A stretch of 64,000 nucleotides of DNA from Pseudoclavibacter caeni. Its GTDB lineage: Bacteria; Actinomycetota; Actinomycetes; Actinomycetales; Microbacteriaceae. This document shows positions 1 to 7,703 of this stretch, one piece after another; the stretch's first letter is position 1, and every line of letters starts with the position of its first letter. The notes under the pieces were generated by a model. That model had not been told where the DNA came from. It searched no databases and saw only the letters and a program-made list of their open reading frames with translations. Where the stretch lies: positions 1 to 64,000 of the forward strand of contig NZ_WBKA01000008.1 in the NCBI RefSeq assembly GCF_008831125.1. Direction: 5' to 3'. The position numbers and the translations under genes are program-made.

Positions 1-30
1 GTCCTGAGCCAGGATCAAACTCTCCGAAGA
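1..30 (-). rRNA. 16S ribosomal RNA, 5' end only
   Basis: Read on the minus strand, bases 23 to 1 are the universal bacterial 16S start, AGAGTTTGATCCTGGCTCAG, the 27F primer site, followed by GAC. By E. coli numbering the mature 5' end should lie near base 30. The rest of the gene and presumably the 23S and 5S genes lie off the left edge, transcribed leftward. Confidence 0.95.
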
Positions 31-148
31 AAATCTGATCGGCTCCAACACACCACGACCCGAAAGCCATGGCATGCAAAACCAAAAGAAATCACTCAAA
101 CCAACCAGGCAAAAACCCAGCCAGCCGAGGACAAAATTGGCATCGACA

Positions 149-174
149 TGTGCACACTGTTGAGTTCTCAAGGA
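149..174 (-). promoter_or_regulatory. conserved rRNA leader element
   Basis: On the minus strand this reads CCTTGAGAACTCAACAGTG and then TGCACA, a segment that recurs in the leaders of rRNA operons of high-GC Gram-positives. It lies between the candidate promoters and the 16S gene and probably takes part in antitermination or pre-rRNA processing. The exact role is inferred. Confidence 0.6.
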
Positions 175-237
175 TCGGACACACCAACCATCACCACCCA
201 AACCAACCAGGCGGCTACCTGCCAGCGCAACTTCTCC

Positions 238-265
238 AGCATACCACATCTTCTCAACTTCGCAA
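238..265 (-). promoter_or_regulatory. rRNA promoter P1 candidate
   Basis: Minus-strand -35 TTGCGA (260-265) and -10 TATGCT (238-243) are separated by 16 bases and point at the 16S gene about 200 bases downstream. The region is conspicuously AT-richer than its surroundings. Confidence 0.55.
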
Positions 266-483
266 CCCGGCTGAAACCGTGTCGCTCGGAGTCAATGTGA
301 CTGGATCATGTCACCAGAAGATTTCCTGCTGTCAAGTCGGCGTTCAACCGGCTCTTCAGCGGGATCCTTCCGAATCCACACGCGATCCATCTTCACGATC
401 CTGCGATCGTTCCGAGTGGAAGGCGGTCCCGCTTGAGGCCCGCAGCCGTACCGGCCGCAGCACCTTTGGGGTGACAATCAGTT

Positions 484-512
484 AATTTAGGCGAGTGCCT
501 CACGTGCCACAA
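484..512 (-). promoter_or_regulatory. rRNA promoter P2 candidate
   Basis: Minus-strand -35 TTGTGG (507-512) and -10 TAAATT (484-489) have a 17-base spacer. With the promoter at 238-265 this would give the tandem-promoter layout usual for rRNA operons. No protein gene is credible between 31 and 700. Confidence 0.4.
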
Positions 513-581
513 TTCCGGCCCGCCTCCCGGGCGTGTCGCGAAGGAGCCCACCACCCGGAACCTGTTGTCCCGCCCGACCCT

Positions 582-616
582 CAGCAGGTCGGCGCCGACC
601 CGGCGCCGACCTGCTG
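582..616. terminator. 16-bp perfect hairpin between fadD and the rRNA promoters
   Basis: CAGCAGGTCGGCGCCG (582-597) and its exact reverse complement (601-616) are separated by three bases. There is no U-tract, as is common in actinobacteria. It lies 86 bases past the fadD stop and just upstream of the rRNA promoters, so it would keep fadD transcription out of the rRNA operon. Confidence 0.6.
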
Positions 617-701
617 CCAGACGACGCTGACATGCTGGCAGCCCCACACTGGGACATCAGACGACACCGGCACCTCGACGCCGCGGCCCGAGCCCCCCGG
701 C

Positions 702-2417
702 TCAACGCCGGGCGGCCCCATCCTCGAGCCGCTCGCGCACCTGGCGTCGCAGGATCTTGCCGATGAGCGATTTGGGCAGGCTGTCCCACACCACATAGTT
801 GCGCGGCACCTTGTACTCGGCCAGGTGCTCACGGGCATACCGACGGGCGGCCTGCTCGTCGAACGTCGCCCCGGGCTCCAGCACGACCACCGCCGTGACG
901 ATCTCGGCCTTCGTGCGACCCCGCCGCACGCCGACGACCGCGGACTCGGCCACACCGGGCATCGCGTCCACGACCGCCTCGACCTCGCTGGGAGCGACGT
1001 TGAACCCGCCGGTGACGATGAGCTCCTTGCGTCGGTCGACCACGGTGACGAAACCGTCCTGATCCTGGCGGACGAGATCGCCGGTGCGCAGCCAGCGTCC
1101 CTCGAGCAGCACGTTCGCGGTCTCGTCAGGCCGGTTCCAGTAGCCTTGGAACACCTGGGGGCCGTGGATGAGCAGCTCGCCCACCTCGCCGAGCTCGACC
1201 TCGCGCGTGACGTCGGCCGGGTCGACGACCTTGATGTCGGTCGACGGGAACGGGATGCCGATGGTGCCCACGCGCCGCTGCTCGGTGAACGGGTTGCCCA
1301 GCGCGACCGGGCTGCACTCGGTGAGCCCGTACCCCTCGACGAGGCGTCCGCCCGCGACCGACTCCCAGCGCCCGACGACCTTGTCGTTGAGCGTCATGCC
1401 GCCGGAGATCGCGTAGATCACGCCGGAGAGGTCCAGCCTGCCCTCACGGGCGACCCGGGCCAGCCGGTCGTACATGGGCGGCACGGCCGGGATGAACGTC
1501 GCCGGATGCCGCTTCGACGCCTGGACGACGAGCGCCGGGTCGAACGCGGGGAACAGCGTCGCCCGCGCGGCGACGTGCACGGAATAGATCACCGACAGCA
1601 GCAGGCCGAACGCGTGGAACATCGGCAGCAGCCCGTAGATCGTCTCGGCGCCCGGAGTGAACCGCGGCATCCAGGCCGCGCCCTGGCGTGCGTTCGACCA
1701 CAGGTTGCCGTGGGTGATCATCGCGCCCTTCGGGCTGCCCGTGGTGCCGGACGTGTACTGCAACACCGCGATCGAGTCGACCGTCGGCCGGGGATACGAG
1801 TCGTCGATCGGCTCGCATGCGAGCAGGCGCTCGAACGGCTTCGTCTCCGGCGCCCGCGACACGAGTGCGGCGCGCTTCTCGCGGACCGCCTTCGTCGGCA
1901 GCCGGAGCCCGAGCCGCAGCCGCAGGGGCATCGCCCGGGTGATGTCGACGGAGATGAGCCGGCTCGGCACGGTGTCCGGGCGCATCCGGCGCAGGGTGGC
2001 GACCACCTTCGTCCACACGATCGCGATGTCGGCCTCGTGATCGCGGAACTGTCGCTCATGCTCGTCGGGCGTGTAGATCGGGTTGTGCTCGATGACGATG
2101 CCACCGAGACGCAGCACGGCGTAGAACGCGATGACGTGCTGCGGACAGTTCGGCATGATCAGCGCGACCCGGGTGCGCTCGCCGACGCCCTCGAGCCGCA
2201 GCCCCTCGGCGACCCGGTCGACCTGCTCACGCAGCTCGGCATAGGTGGTCTCCTCCCCGAAGAACTCGATGGCCACGCGGTCACCGAAGCGGTTCGCGCT
2301 GCCCTCCAGCATGTCGTACAGCGACCCGGTCGGCAGGTCGATGTCCTTCGGAGTGCCCGGGGCGTAGAAGGCGTTCCAGGCGCGGGTCGCGTTGAGCTCG
2401 GATGCAGAGATGGCCAT
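702..2417 (-). CDS. fadD: long-chain acyl-CoA ligase (AMP-forming)
   Basis: The 571-residue protein is a full-length member of the acyl-CoA synthetase (ANL) family and should activate a carboxylic acid to its CoA thioester through an acyl-adenylate. Visible motifs are the P-loop YTSGTTGSPKG near residue 220, the adenine-site motif YGLTECSP near 361, LRTGD near 444, and the catalytic lysine in SLIGKILRR near 551. The last three place it among fatty-acid ligases, but chain length or an aromatic substrate cannot be told from sequence. The ATG at 2417 is supported by a -10 box TAGAAT six bases upstream, which implies a leaderless mRNA. A transporter gene lies upstream on the same strand but is probably a separate transcript. 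Confidence 0.88.
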   Translation of the reverse strand: MAISASELNATRAWNAFYAPGTPKDIDLPTGSLYDMLEGSANRFGDRVAIEFFGEETTYAELREQVDRVAEGLRLEGVGERTRVALIMPNCPQHVIAFYAVLRLGGIVIEHNPIYTPDEHERQFRDHEADIAIVWTKVVATLRRMRPDTVPSRLISVDITRAMPLRLRLGLRLPTKAVREKRAALVSRAPETKPFERLLACEPIDDSYPRPTVDSIAVLQYTSGTTGSPKGAMITHGNLWSNARQGAAWMPRFTPGAETIYGLLPMFHAFGLLLSVIYSVHVAARATLFPAFDPALVVQASKRHPATFIPAVPPMYDRLARVAREGRLDLSGVIYAISGGMTLNDKVVGRWESVAGGRLVEGYGLTECSPVALGNPFTEQRRVGTIGIPFPSTDIKVVDPADVTREVELGEVGELLIHGPQVFQGYWNRPDETANVLLEGRWLRTGDLVRQDQDGFVTVVDRRKELIVTGGFNVAPSEVEAVVDAMPGVAESAVVGVRRGRTKAEIVTAVVVLEPGATFDEQAARRYAREHLAEYKVPRNYVVWDSLPKSLIGKILRRQVRERLEDGAARR

Positions 2418-2423
2418 GGCGTC

Positions 2424-2429
2424 ATTCTA
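2424..2429 (-). promoter_or_regulatory. leaderless -10 box of fadD
   Basis: TAGAAT on the minus strand lies exactly six bases before the ATG, so transcription should begin at or next to the start codon. Confidence 0.5.
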
Positions 2430-2570
2430 CGGGCGGGGTGGTGCGGGAGGGCTGACATGGGCGGGGGGCAGCGGAGGGGTGCGGACCCGGGCGGTGCCAC
2501 ACGGAGCACGGGCGGGACCGCCTGCGCCTCGCAGCCCCGCCCCACCGTACGGCGTCGTGCAGCCGGCGAT

Positions 2571-3989
2571 TCAGTCGAGCAGCCGGCGGTTCGTCTCCGG
2601 CCCCCAGACCCACACCACCGCACAGGCAATCGCCGCGATCGCGCTGATGCCCGCGAAGATCGTCCAGTCGGGCGCGACCTGCAGCACCGCCGTGACGACG
2701 ACCGGCATCGCGACCGTGAGCAGCTTGGCGACCGCATTGGCGATGCCCGCGCCCCGGAACCGCCAGTCGGTCGGGAACAGCTCGGCGACATACACCGCGA
2801 TCACACTCGCCATCAGCACGTAGAAGCAGGCGGTCAGCACGAAGCCCACGACCACCACGCCGACCCGAGACGTCTGCATCGCGTACGCCACGCCCAGCAC
2901 GGCGGTCGCCGCGAACGCGGCGATGATGGTCGGCTTGCGGCCGATGCGATCGACCGCCCAGGCGCCCAGCAGGCAGCCGAGCGGAGCACCGACCATCATC
3001 AGCGTGCTCAGTCCCAGTGACCCGGAGATCCCGATGCCACGACGTCCGAGCAGCGTGGGCACCCACGTGGTGAACGTGTACTGGCAGATGATCGTCGCCG
3101 AGGCGGCGACGGACGCGACCAGCAGCATCCGCCCGCGCGAGCCGCGCCGCACCAGCTCGTGCGCACGCGCCTCGGTGGGCTCGATGCGCCCGCCTGTCTC
3201 CAGCTCGGCGATGATCGACTCGGCTTCGTCCAGACGACCATGCGCGACCAGCCAGCGGGGCGACTCGGGGACGTCGCGCCGCAGCCACCACAGGATCGCG
3301 GCCAGCACGCCGACGATGACGAACATCGGCCGCCAGCCCAGGTGCGGGATCACGATCGTGCTCACGAGCAGCGTGACCGGGGCACCGCAGTTGGCGACGA
3401 CCGAGGTGGCCGCCGCCCAGCGTCCGCGGTGCCCGACGGGCGCGAACTCGGTGATGAGCGCGTAGCCCGTCACGATCTCGGCGCCCAGCCCGACCCCCGC
3501 GATGAAGCGCAGCACGATGAGCACCCCCATGTTCGGGGCGAGCGCGCTCAGCAGCGAGGCTCCCCCGAACACCGCGAGGTTCACCTGGTAAGCGACCCGG
3601 CGACCGCGCAGATCGCCCACGAAACCGGAGACGAGCGAGCCGAGGAACAGGCCGAGGAACCCGGCCGACAGGAACAGCGAGTTCAGCTGCAGCGTCGACC
3701 AGCCGTTGGCCAGGATCGCGCTGGTGACCGCGCTGGCCAGATAGACGTCGAACGCGTCGAGCAGCATCCCGCCGGCGACCAGCGCGAACACGTGTCGGAA
3801 CAGCGGCGACTCACGGGTCTGGTCGAGCCGCTGGATGAGTCGGACGCCGCGCTCGCCGAAGCGGGCGGGCGAGGTGGTGGGTGTCGCCGTGGGCGGCGCG
3901 GCCGGCGCGGTGGCGGACGACGCGGCCGATGTGGCCGATGTGGGCGCGGCGTGGTGTGATGCGGCCTGGGTGGACTTCGTGGTGGACAT
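2571..3989 (-). CDS. MFS transporter, metabolite/aromatic-acid:H+ symporter type
   Basis: The 472-residue protein has twelve predicted membrane segments after an Ala/Thr/Ser/Pro-rich, probably disordered first 40 residues. The loop 2-3 signature reads GDLRGRR and the loop 4 region carries the R-F-I-A-G-V-G-L-G-A-E pattern seen in the sugar-porter and AAHS/MHS branches of the major facilitator superfamily. The substrate is not readable; small organic acids are the usual cargo of this branch. I start it at the ATG at 3989 because the upstream reading frame loses its coding character, and AGAAGG lies 12 bases before it. It is preceded by an unusually long leader with a strong hairpin (4013-4073) and a small ORF. 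Confidence 0.82.
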   Translation of the reverse strand: MSTTKSTQAASHHAAPTSATSAASSATAPAAPPTATPTTSPARFGERGVRLIQRLDQTRESPLFRHVFALVAGGMLLDAFDVYLASAVTSAILANGWSTLQLNSLFLSAGFLGLFLGSLVSGFVGDLRGRRVAYQVNLAVFGGASLLSALAPNMGVLIVLRFIAGVGLGAEIVTGYALITEFAPVGHRGRWAAATSVVANCGAPVTLLVSTIVIPHLGWRPMFVIVGVLAAILWWLRRDVPESPRWLVAHGRLDEAESIIAELETGGRIEPTEARAHELVRRGSRGRMLLVASVAASATIICQYTFTTWVPTLLGRRGIGISGSLGLSTLMMVGAPLGCLLGAWAVDRIGRKPTIIAAFAATAVLGVAYAMQTSRVGVVVVGFVLTACFYVLMASVIAVYVAELFPTDWRFRGAGIANAVAKLLTVAMPVVVTAVLQVAPDWTIFAGISAIAAIACAVVWVWGPETNRRLLD

Positions 3990-4012
3990 GTGGGATGCGA
4001 ACCTTCTGTGCA

Positions 4013-4073
4013 CGCCTCGCCGGCGGGGCTCGACGTCCGGCGAGGACTCGATGTGGAGTCCGCCGGCGAGGCG
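4013..4073 (-). promoter_or_regulatory. 13-bp stem hairpin in the MFS leader
   Basis: CGCCTCGCCGGCG (4013-4025) is an exact inverted match to CGCCGGCGAGGCG (4061-4073), with a 35-base loop that itself holds a small GTCC/GGAC hairpin. It ends 24 bases before the MFS start codon, so in RNA it would sit just ahead of the ribosome binding site. It could be an attenuator or a translation control element; no known riboswitch class is recognised. Confidence 0.45.
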
Positions 4074-4503
4074 ATCATGCTTCGGGCGTGAGCCCGGGAT
4101 GGATTGGGACATGGCTGGTCTCGCCCTCATACGGTGACGCCGGTGGGCACATGCACCGGTGGGGGCATGCGCGGGTGGGCGGGGCCGTGTGAACCTGCGG
4201 GATCCGTGGGAGCTGCGGGATCCGTGGGGTCTTGTGGACCCTGCCGGGACTTGTGGATCCGCAGGCAACGTCTGGGGGATCTCGCGAGGTCCGCGAGCAT
4301 CGTCACGGGAGCACGTGTGGTGCGAATGCCGTGGACAGCGTGCAGGCCGGGCATGCGGGAGGCGGGCCGGAACCGGGTTTGGGCGGGATGAAGATTTCAG
4401 CCGGCAGAGCGAGTGACGGCGCGAGTGTGATCGGTTGGATGCGCAACTCGCGGATCGGTGACGAAGGGCCGGGTCGTGCCTGGCCGGGCTCGGGTCGCGG
4501 GCT

Positions 4504-4581
4504 CTACCGGCGAGGAAGCTCGAGAAGAAGGAGCGCGCCGTTCCGGCTGTGCACGGACGATGCGGCGAGACGCTGCGTCAT
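4504..4581 (-). CDS. 25-residue small ORF, possible leader peptide
   Basis: The ORF starts at an ATG preceded by GAGGAGGAGTC, one of the strongest Shine-Dalgarno sequences in the window. The product is Arg-rich at the N-terminus, has a run of four leucines in the middle and ends in two arginines. I recognise no family. Just upstream lies a 19-bp palindrome, and a -10-like TAGCAT is at 4622-4627, so promoter, operator and small ORF form a compact unit reading toward the MFS gene 515 bases downstream. It may be a regulatory upstream ORF for that transporter or an independent small protein. Confidence 0.4.
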   Translation of the reverse strand: MTQRLAASSVHSRNGALLLLELPRR

Positions 4582-4596
4582 GACTCCTCCTCGGAT

Positions 4597-4615
4597 GTTC
4601 GTGACGGTCACGAAC
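4597..4615. promoter_or_regulatory. 19-bp palindromic operator candidate
   Basis: GTTCGTGAC-G-GTCACGAAC is a perfect inverted repeat with nine-base arms. It lies between the -10-like TAGCAT (4622-4627) and the ribosome binding site of the small ORF, the usual place for a dimeric repressor to block transcription. Confidence 0.5.
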
Positions 4616-4739
4616 AGAGCCATGCTAGTCCCGGCCCCCGCACTGGGGGAGATCTCCGCCGAGTTTCGGGGACGAACGGTGCGAGAACGACTTGCTGCAC
4701 CGCGGATGGGGGGCGAGCTGGGGTGCCATCGGTCATGGC

Positions 4740-4791
4740 GACGACCACACATGCGCCACCGAGCACAGTGACGACCACACATGCGCCACCG
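4740..4791. repeat. 22-bp direct repeat, 30-bp period
   Basis: GACGACCACACATGCGCCAC followed by CG occurs at 4740-4761 and again at 4770-4791. Two copies only, so this is not a CRISPR. Its function is unknown. Confidence 0.7.
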
Positions 4792-5100
4792 GATGGCGCT
4801 CGCGCGGTCGTTCCCCCTGCATCTGGCATGATCCTTGGTCGACGCATGCCCGCAGCCGGCACGGGGGTGGCCGTCGTCCCCGCCACGGTCACCGCGTCCC
4901 GTGCATGAGGTCGATCCTCCGCCAACGGACGATCCGCAGCACCCATCGGCACGGTCCCCAGCGTGCCCGCCCTGGACTCGCCGCATCGGTGCCGGGGCCA
5001 TGCGACACGATGACCAGGCGCGGCACTGCCATGCTGCAATGCGCCCCGGCAGAGACCACGCCGCCTGTGGCCAGCACGGACCTCGGCAGTCCGGTTGCCA

Positions 5101-7104
5101 TCAGAGCGGCTGCCGTGCGACAGCGATTCGGCCGGGCCTTCTCGGCCGAGTCGCCCGTGCCGCACCGGTCGGACTCGTCCAATGCAGGACAGCATCACCG
5201 ATCTGCATGACCTGCCACTCCGACTCGTGCTTGAGCACATGGTGGCGTCGGCAGAGACAGGCAAGGTTGTCAGCATTCGTGGGGCCGCCCCACTGCCAGT
5301 CGACGGTGTGATCGACCTCGCAGTGGTGGGCGGGGCGATCGCAGCCCGGGAACCGACAGGTGCCATCCCGCGCCTTGATGAACTCGGCGAGTGAGGGCGG
5401 CGGACGATACTGACGGCGATCAAGCGCGAGCGGCACCCCGGAGACCGGGTCGGTCAGCAGCCGACGCAGAGTGCCGCCCTCCGCGGCGAGCTGTGCGGCC
5501 ACCTCGACCGGGATCGGGCCGACACCCTCGAGCTCTGCGACCGGGGCGAGTTCTATGCCCGGGTCGAGCTCTGCGACCGGGTCGAGCTCTGCGACCGGGT
5601 CGAGCTCTGCGACCGGGTCGAGCTCTGCGACCGGGTCGAGAACGGTGGCTGGAGCGAGGCCGGCGACCTGAGCCGGGCCGGCGAGCGGGCCGAGGCCAGT
5701 GCCGTCCCGAGCCCCCGCCGAGGCCTCTCTGGCGAGCAGCGCGAGTGCGGGGACGGTGACGGTCACCCTGGCCACGATGCCCGTGCCGAGTCCCGGGGGC
5801 GAGGACGCGGCGGAGACCTCCGGGGGCAGGTGCGGCGAGGCGTCATGCACAGGGGCTCCCGCACCGTGGTGGTGCAGGGGCCCAGGAGCAGGAGATCCGG
5901 TCGGTACACCATCAGAGGCGGGAGGGGCAGCCGGAATGCAGTCAGCGGCAGGAGGGCCGGCCGTGGTGGGGTCAAGGCCAAGACGATCGGATGTGGCCCT
6001 GTCCGGATCGAGATGGTCGGGTGTGACGCAGCCTGCCTCACGACGGCCTGTCTCATGCCGGCCAAGTGCGGTGCGGTCGGACTCGTGCTGACTGGGTTCG
6101 AGGCTCCGCTCGACATGGAGCTCGTGACGCGTCGGAGCGCTGACGCCGGGGACGATGCCGTGCACGAGAAGGTCGCGGACGACATCCGCCTGCAGCTGGG
6201 CGACCGTGCGGAGTTCTCGGTCGAGTGATTCCTTCGGCTGAGCGGGGGCAGGCCCAGAGGCGGGGGCGGAACCAGAGTCAGCGGCGCGGCGCACGGAACG
6301 CGCGATCGCGCGAGTGCGGTCGAACACCGCTGCAGCATCCACCGCGCCGAGGAGCACGCTCAGCCAGGCCATGCCGTTCTCGGCGGGCTGCAGGGTGACG
6401 CAGCGTTCGCGCAGTGCGGCCTCGTGCCGCTGCTGCGGGGAGAGCGGCTCGGCGCGCTCGCGCAGCCGGCGGGCGAGCTGACGCAGCTGCGCCGGCGTGC
6501 AGCCGTGGTCGGTGACGGCGGCGAGCAGCACCGGCTCGATGCGGTCGATCGTCATGGGATCGGCGCCGAGCAGCTCACGATCGATCACCTCGACATGCCG
6601 ACGGGTGACGAGCCCCTCGAGCCACGCGTCGAGCGTGCGGCCCAGTCGTGCGATGAGGCGGTCGCCGAGGTTCATCAGCCGAGTGACCACGCGCTCACTC
6701 AGCTGCAGCTCTTGGGCGATGTCAGCGATGAGCGCGTTGATCCGCCACTGGACGCGCCCGCCGGGCGGGGGCGCCGCGGGATGAGGCCGGCGGCCTGCCC
6801 CACCCGGTGCGTCCTCGGCGAGCGCCTCGGCGACGATGCGCTGCTGCATCCGGCCGAGGCGCTCGGTCTGGCGCGCCTCGAGCTGGTCCATGCGCATCTG
6901 CAGCACCGCGACGTCCTCCACCGCTGCGCCCAGCCGCTGCCCAGCGCTGCCAGCCCCAGGGGCATCGGTCAGGAACGGACTGGCCCCGACCTCGATCAGG
7001 CGCCCGGCTCGCATCGCCCGAGGCCGCCCCGCCGCACCGAGCACCACGCAGGCGCCAACGGGTGCGCCCGGGTCGGGCTGCTGCGAAGTCGCGGTGCTGG
7101 TCAT
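5101..7104 (-). CDS. DUF222 / HNH endonuclease-domain protein
   Basis: The 667-residue protein belongs to the large actinobacterial DUF222 (13E12-type) family, whose members end in an HNH nuclease domain and are often found in many copies per genome. The HNH module is at about residues 577-625: a CRFPGC zinc knuckle, CEVDH with the catalytic histidine, WGGPTNADN and C-x-x-HH. Most of the N-terminal half is helical and fits DUF222. Between them is a low-complexity Pro/Ala/Asp stretch, including the hexapeptide DPVAEL repeated in tandem (about residues 490-525). The biological role of the family is unproven. I use the ATG at 7104; a GTG at 7248 is an alternative start. Confidence 0.8.
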   Translation of the reverse strand: MTSTATSQQPDPGAPVGACVVLGAAGRPRAMRAGRLIEVGASPFLTDAPGAGSAGQRLGAAVEDVAVLQMRMDQLEARQTERLGRMQQRIVAEALAEDAPGGAGRRPHPAAPPPGGRVQWRINALIADIAQELQLSERVVTRLMNLGDRLIARLGRTLDAWLEGLVTRRHVEVIDRELLGADPMTIDRIEPVLLAAVTDHGCTPAQLRQLARRLRERAEPLSPQQRHEAALRERCVTLQPAENGMAWLSVLLGAVDAAAVFDRTRAIARSVRRAADSGSAPASGPAPAQPKESLDRELRTVAQLQADVVRDLLVHGIVPGVSAPTRHELHVERSLEPSQHESDRTALGRHETGRREAGCVTPDHLDPDRATSDRLGLDPTTAGPPAADCIPAAPPASDGVPTGSPAPGPLHHHGAGAPVHDASPHLPPEVSAASSPPGLGTGIVARVTVTVPALALLAREASAGARDGTGLGPLAGPAQVAGLAPATVLDPVAELDPVAELDPVAELDPVAELDPGIELAPVAELEGVGPIPVEVAAQLAAEGGTLRRLLTDPVSGVPLALDRRQYRPPPSLAEFIKARDGTCRFPGCDRPAHHCEVDHTVDWQWGGPTNADNLACLCRRHHVLKHESEWQVMQIGDAVLHWTSPTGAARATRPRRPGRIAVARQPL
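5529..5636. repeat. 18-bp tandem repeat inside the HNH gene
   Basis: Six head-to-tail copies of CGAGCTCTGCGACCGGGT; the last four (5565-5636) are identical. On the coding strand each unit encodes one DPVAEL hexapeptide. The length being a multiple of three allows copy number to change without breaking the frame. Confidence 0.9.
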
Positions 7105-7275
7105 GACCCCATCCGACCATGCCGCGCCGACATCCGCCGGGGTGAGGCCCGCCTGCGCAGGGTGTGTGGAGAGATCGGACTGGACCGGTGGCCTGTGCAG
7201 AACCGCATCAGTGGATGTCTGCCGCATGCGCAGCACCGCCGGGCTCACAGTGCGAACAGCCCACGAGGCCAGCGG

Positions 7276-7584
7276 TCAGTCGCTCCGCTGTGCGTGTTCG
7301 CGCATCCGCACGAAGTCCCTCACCCGGAACGGCGGCTCGGTCTCGGGCAGGTCATCAGCGCCGAGACCGGTGACCAGCTCCGCCGGGTCGATATCGAGGG
7401 CGACCGCGATCTTCACCAGCGTCGTGAGGGTCGGGTTCGCGAGGCCGCGCTCGATGCGGCCGAGATTCGTGAAGTGGACGCCCGCGAGCTCACCGAGCTC
7501 CATCTGGCTGATCCTCGCCGCTCTCCGGTGCTCGCTGATACGCCGTCCGACGACACGGGCGGCCTCCGACTGCGGCTGAGACAT
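7276..7584 (-). CDS. XRE-family helix-turn-helix regulator
   Basis: The 102-residue protein is almost entirely a lambda-repressor-like HTH domain (residues 12-66: ISQMELGELAGVHFTNLGRI then a GLANPTLTTL helix). It is transcribed divergently from the type III restriction-modification genes 120 bases away and is the right size for a controller-type protein that times methylase and nuclease expression. That link rests on position only. The start region carries two overlapping ATGCCT repeats. Confidence 0.85.
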   Translation of the reverse strand: MSQPQSEAARVVGRRISEHRRAARISQMELGELAGVHFTNLGRIERGLANPTLTTLVKIAVALDIDPAELVTGLGADDLPETEPPFRVRDFVRMREHAQRSD

Positions 7585-7650
7585 GCCTCATGCCTACAGA
7601 TACGAGGCCTCCCCGACCAGCGCGTCAGCGGTCGATGCTTTTATGCTTCA

Positions 7651-7660
7651 TGTATATACA
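7651..7660. promoter_or_regulatory. AT-rich palindrome in the xre-mod intergenic region
   Basis: TGTATATACA is a perfect ten-base palindrome inside an AT-rich patch (7633-7662, with two ATGCTT repeats) that is exceptional in this GC-rich DNA. It lies 44 bases before the mod start and is a plausible core promoter plus operator for the neighbouring XRE protein. Confidence 0.45.
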
Positions 7661-7703
7661 CCGCATCCGTCGGGACCTCGACGCGTGCCCGAGAGGGGAG
7701 CCC

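Larger units (their letters stand above)
3990..5100. other. 1.1-kb region without a conventional gene
   Basis: No open frame here shows the third-position GC bias or a family signature. It holds the MFS leader hairpin, a GGGATCCGTGG direct repeat near 4200-4230, a 25-codon ORF with a perfect ribosome binding site (4504-4581), a 19-bp palindrome (4597-4615) and a 22-bp direct repeat (4740-4791). The layout suggests a long regulated leader for the MFS gene, or a decayed gene. Confidence 0.6.

Noticed and set aside
495-3020. Long plus-strand open frame opposite fadD and the MFS gene
   Set aside because: It runs antisense to two well-supported genes, has no recognisable domain and is rich in Arg, Pro, His and Asp as expected for a shadow frame in GC-rich DNA.
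4740-4791. Possible CRISPR-like repeat
   Set aside because: Only two copies with an 8-bp gap and no cas genes nearby.
4232-5423. Several 100-270 codon frames in the 4.2-5.4 kb region
   Set aside because: No domain, no third-position bias, and starts without ribosome binding sites, apart from the 25-codon ORF listed.
5101-7104. Insertion sequence or transposon
   Set aside because: The HNH/DUF222 gene could suggest a mobile element, but there are no terminal inverted repeats, target duplications or transposase; no IS element was seen anywhere in the window.
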